Assembly (NCBI GenBank): GCA_007128045.1
Contig: SKYG01000237.1
Span: 1 to 8,202, forward strand
Direction: 5' to 3'
Length of the DNA stretch: 8,202 nucleotides
DNA from: Bacteroidales bacterium
GTDB lineage: Bacteria; Bacteroidota; Bacteroidia; Bacteroidales; UBA7960
Shown here one piece after another: positions 5,986-8,202 of this stretch. Every line of letters begins with the position of its first letter. Position 1 is the first letter of the stretch. The notes under the pieces were generated by a model. That model saw only the letters and a list, made by a program, of their open reading frames with translations, had not been told where the DNA came from and did no database searches. The position numbers were made by a program, and so were the translations under genes.

Positions 5986-6333
5986 TTATTCAAATATCAA
6001 CCTGATCCTGCCTTCCAGCTCTGTCTTGATCTTTTTGATAAACTTTTCTTTGTCATACAGGTACATGGCATGAACATAAATCTTGCGTTTGTCGGGGGTC
6101 ATATCTACCGTTAGACTTCCCGGAGTCATCGAGATAAGATTGGCCAAAGCAATGATGGCTGTCTCATTCTTCAGGTCGATGGGCACCTCAACAATGCCTG
6201 GCCGCATCAGACTCTTAGGCGTAATGATATCATATGCCACATACAAGCTTGACAACACCAGTTCCTTCAGGTAATACACCATAAAGACCAGCAAACGCAA
6301 AAACCGGACGATAAACCCAAATATGTATTTCAT
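5986..6333 (-). CDS. mrpE: Mrp/Mnh-type Na+/H+ antiporter subunit E, N-terminally short form
   Basis: This 115-residue protein is the small membrane subunit E of the Mrp antiporter. One or two hydrophobic segments lie at the N-terminus (about 4-34), followed by a cytoplasmic domain with the family signature MRPGIVEVPIDL (43-54), LANLISMTPGSLTVDM (63-78) and KIYVHAM (84-90). The well-studied Bacillus protein is about 158 residues. This one lacks roughly the first 40-50 residues, which hold the first two membrane spans. The ATG at 6333 begins with a plausible membrane helix. An in-frame ATG at 6372 would add only 13 repeat-derived residues and no membrane span. The short form may be normal for this lineage, or the 5' end may have been lost when the repeat array arose. 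The gene starts 90 bases after mrpD. Confidence 0.9.
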   Translation of the reverse strand: MKYIFGFIVRFLRLLVFMVYYLKELVLSSLYVAYDIITPKSLMRPGIVEVPIDLKNETAIIALANLISMTPGSLTVDMTPDKRKIYVHAMYLYDKEKFIKKIKTELEGRIRLIFE

Positions 6334-6346
6334 GTGTTTAAATTTA

Positions 6347-6423
6347 GTCAAAAGTCGAAGGTCGAAAGTCAAAAGTCAAAAATCAAAAAAGTCCTTCGAC
6401 CTTTGACCTTCGACCTTCGACCT
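6347..6423. repeat. Facing heptamer arrays between mrpD and mrpE (inverted repeat)
   Basis: On the minus strand, purine-rich units (GGTCGAA, GGTCAAA) fill 6423-6391 just after the mrpD stop. Pyrimidine-rich units (TTTTGAC, TTTCGAC, CTTCGAC) fill about 6377-6347, ending 14 bases before the mrpE ATG. The arms are complementary over about 27 bases with a few mismatches and one gap, around an A-rich loop. The layout is the same as in the mnmE-sucD spacer. Confidence 0.88.
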
Positions 6424-7905
6424 TTAATTACCCAAAACTGCCTCAATATACACCTCCGGGCTGGTTACCTGCAATGCAGCGGCATGGCAGACCTCCATCA
6501 CCGGGCCGGCAAACACACCCAGAGCTACCACGGCGGCAGCGAGCAAAGCTGTTGCCACCAGCGTTCCCTTGCTGACCGGGCCAGGCTCGGGCATGTCGTC
6601 TGGCTCCTTTTTCCAATAAGCCTCATTCCATATCTTGATCATCGAAAACAAGGTAAACAATCCCACGAGAATGGCAACCGCTGTGATTACATATTGTCCC
6701 GCCTCAAAGCCTCCCTTGATCAGAAAAAACTTCCCAAAGAAACCGGGCAGTGGCGGAATGCCGGCGAGCGACATGGCTGGTACAAAAAACAATATGGCCA
6801 GGAACGGCATCGTCTTGTACAGGCCGCCAAGGTATTTCAGGTCATAGCTTCCGGAGCGCTGATAGACCAGGCCACCGGCCAAAAAGGTATTGGTCTTTGA
6901 CAGCATGTTATGTACCGTAAAATAGATGGCTGCGGCAACGGAGTTTACGGTAAATATGGCCAGACCCATGACCATATATCCCACCTGGCTGATGATATGA
7001 AACGATAGTATCTTACGAATATCGAACTGCGAGGCGGCCATCATCACGCCGATCGACATGGTCAGCCCGGCGATCACCAGCAGAAATGTCTTCCAAAATA
7101 CCACATCCTGAACCACAAACAGGCTAAAGAACCGTATCATGGTATAGATACCCACCTTTGTCAGGGTGCCTGCAAACAATGCGGTGATGGCAACCGGCGG
7201 CGTATGATAGGATGCCGGCAGCCAAAAGAAGAAAGGAAACAGCGCCGACTTGATGCTGAAGGCTATAAAGAATAGCATCAGCCCACTGTTGATGTATGGC
7301 ATATCGTCCCACGTCCTCATTTTATATGCCAGGTCGGCCATATTCAGGGTACCTGTCTGCCCGTAGATGATCCCAATGGCAGAAACAAAAAATATGGAGG
7401 CCACAAAGCTGATGGTGACATACTTGACACTGCCTCTCAATTGCTCAGCAGACCCTCCCAGGGCGATCAGCACGAAAGATGAGGTAAGCATCACCTCATA
7501 CCACACGTACAAATTGAAGATATCGCCGGTCAGGAACGCGCCATTCACCCCCATCAGAAGGCCAAACACCAGGGGGTAGTACCCGGCGGTTTGTCGCTCC
7601 CGGTCAATAAATCCCGGACTGTATATCATCACTACAATGGCCACAAAAGAGGTTGTCAGCAACATGATGGATGCCAACAGGTCGCCGATCAGGGTGATGC
7701 CATATGGTGCAGGCCAGGAGCCCATCTGGATGGTTATGATGCCATTGGTATTGATATCGAGCAGCAAGGTCAACGATATGACCGTTAACATGATCGTAGC
7801 CAGCAGGCTAAAGGTCTGCTGAAAAACAAGCCACCGCCTGGTGAAGATCAATATCACCATAGACAGAAGGGGCAACAATATGGGAGCTATCAACATCATA
7901 CTCAT
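6424..7905 (-). CDS. mrpD: Mrp/Mnh-type Na+/H+ antiporter subunit D
   Basis: This 493-residue protein is full length for MrpD, a 14-helix proton-channel-like subunit related to complex I NuoL/M/N. It forms the core of the cation/proton antiporter with MrpA in the inner membrane. Conserved charged residues sit where the family expects them: Glu 137 in FNLYVWYEVMLTSS, Lys 219 in FSIKSALFPFFFWLPASYH, and Lys 250 in GTLTKVGIY. The motif HNMLSKTNTFLAGG and LAGIPPLPGFFGKFFLIKGG (a typical NuoN/MrpD loop) follow in the C-terminal half. The ATG at 7905 overlaps the mrpC stop in an ATGA, so the two are translationally coupled. NuoN is the main alternative, but neighbouring mrpC, E, F and G settle the assignment. 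The stop is TAA, and a repeat array starts immediately after it. Confidence 0.97.
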   Translation of the reverse strand: MSMMLIAPILLPLLSMVILIFTRRWLVFQQTFSLLATIMLTVISLTLLLDINTNGIITIQMGSWPAPYGITLIGDLLASIMLLTTSFVAIVVMIYSPGFIDRERQTAGYYPLVFGLLMGVNGAFLTGDIFNLYVWYEVMLTSSFVLIALGGSAEQLRGSVKYVTISFVASIFFVSAIGIIYGQTGTLNMADLAYKMRTWDDMPYINSGLMLFFIAFSIKSALFPFFFWLPASYHTPPVAITALFAGTLTKVGIYTMIRFFSLFVVQDVVFWKTFLLVIAGLTMSIGVMMAASQFDIRKILSFHIISQVGYMVMGLAIFTVNSVAAAIYFTVHNMLSKTNTFLAGGLVYQRSGSYDLKYLGGLYKTMPFLAILFFVPAMSLAGIPPLPGFFGKFFLIKGGFEAGQYVITAVAILVGLFTLFSMIKIWNEAYWKKEPDDMPEPGPVSKGTLVATALLAAAVVALGVFAGPVMEVCHAAALQVTSPEVYIEAVLGN

Positions 7906-8202
7906 TCGTTTTCAGAAAGTTCATCCAGATCGACCGTCCTGGTGACCTGATAAAATCTATACACCAGCACCAGTGCGAAGGCCGTGACACCCAAGCCGAT
8001 AACGATGGCCGTAAGGATCAGCGCCTGCGGTAAGGGATCAGCCATCTTTTCCGTTTCACCCGCCAGGCCCCTGATAAATGCAGGAAACCCACCGGTAAGA
8101 CCACCCGCCACAAATAGCAGCAAGTTGGTAGCATGTCCCAAAAAGATCAATCCCAATATCAGCTTAAAGATGTTTCTTCTCAACAACAAGTATACTGCTG
8201 AG
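7902..8202 (-). CDS. mrpC: Mrp/Mnh-type Na+/H+ antiporter subunit C, 5' end cut by window edge
   Basis: The last 99 residues are visible. The frame stays open to the window edge, giving SAVYLLLRRNIFK before the hydrophobic helix. A TTG at 8189 could be read as a start, but the in-frame codons before it match the family (AVYLLL), so the true start lies beyond 8202. MrpC is a NuoK-like three-helix subunit. ILGLIFLGHATNLLLF is the second helix with its conserved His/Asn region, and DPLPQALILTAIVIG is the hallmark start of the third helix. About 12-16 residues are missing, judged by usual lengths near 115. The stop overlaps the mrpD start by four bases. MrpA and MrpB coding sequence is expected upstream, outside the window. 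Confidence 0.95.
   Translation of the reverse strand, partial: SAVYLLLRRNIFKLILGLIFLGHATNLLLFVAGGLTGGFPAFIRGLAGETEKMADPLPQALILTAIVIGLGVTAFALVLVYRFYQVTRTVDLDELSENE

Noticed and set aside
6334..6372. Upstream ATG for mrpE at 6372, giving an MTFDLRLLTKFKH extension.
   Set aside because: The extension is encoded by the heptamer array and supplies no membrane span. The ATG at 6333 begins a plausible helix.
8187..8189. TTG as the start codon of mrpC.
   Set aside because: The frame remains open to the window edge, and the residues before TTG (SAVY) fit the conserved first region of MrpC.

Overview
The window looks like chromosome from a member of the Bacteroidota, probably an uncultured Bacteroidales-like lineage. 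The evidence is indirect. No gene has a convincing Shine-Dalgarno site. Promoter-like boxes fit the Bacteroidota pattern (TTTG, about 19 bases, TAnnTTTG). The protein sequences look Bacteroidota-like, and the spacers carry the degenerate short-period repeats I associate with environmental Bacteroidota genomes. The lineage is an inference, because no database search was possible.

Layout from left to right: (1) bases 1-111 hold no recognisable gene. (2) mnmE (112-1512, minus) encodes the tRNA-modifying GTPase. (3) A 253-base divergent spacer holds two facing short-period repeat arrays with promoter-like boxes. (4) sucD (1766-2638, plus) encodes the succinyl-CoA synthetase alpha subunit. (5) A 354-base spacer is almost wholly repetitive: about eight tandem copies of a 28-base unit, then pieces of the same unit in inverted orientation. 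(6) A class-III PLP aminotransferase (2993-4168, plus). (7) A GNAT-family acetyltransferase (4273-4980, plus) with its own plausible promoter. (8) Convergent to these, on the minus strand and running in from the right edge, is part of an Mrp/Mnh-type cation/proton antiporter operon in the order C (partial), D, E, F, G. MrpA and MrpB subunits would be expected beyond the right edge.

The Mrp genes work together as one multi-subunit membrane antiporter. MrpD is the large proton-channel-like subunit related to complex I NuoN/NuoM, MrpC resembles NuoK, and E, F and G are small membrane subunits. mnmE, sucD, the aminotransferase and the acetyltransferase are ordinary housekeeping or metabolic genes with no obvious shared pathway.

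The most interesting content is between the genes. Five spacers are built from degenerate arrays with a 7-8 base period, or a 28-base period in one case. In three of them a purine-rich array follows one gene, or lies at the far side of a divergent spacer, and a roughly complementary pyrimidine-rich array runs to just before the next start codon. Within the mrp operon, where C and D overlap by four bases, these arrays push D, E, F and G apart by 90-178 bases. They also supply the last codons and stop of mrpF. A separate 24-base palindromic repeat encodes most of the MrpG tail. I recognise no defence system, mobile element, CRISPR array or RNA gene.
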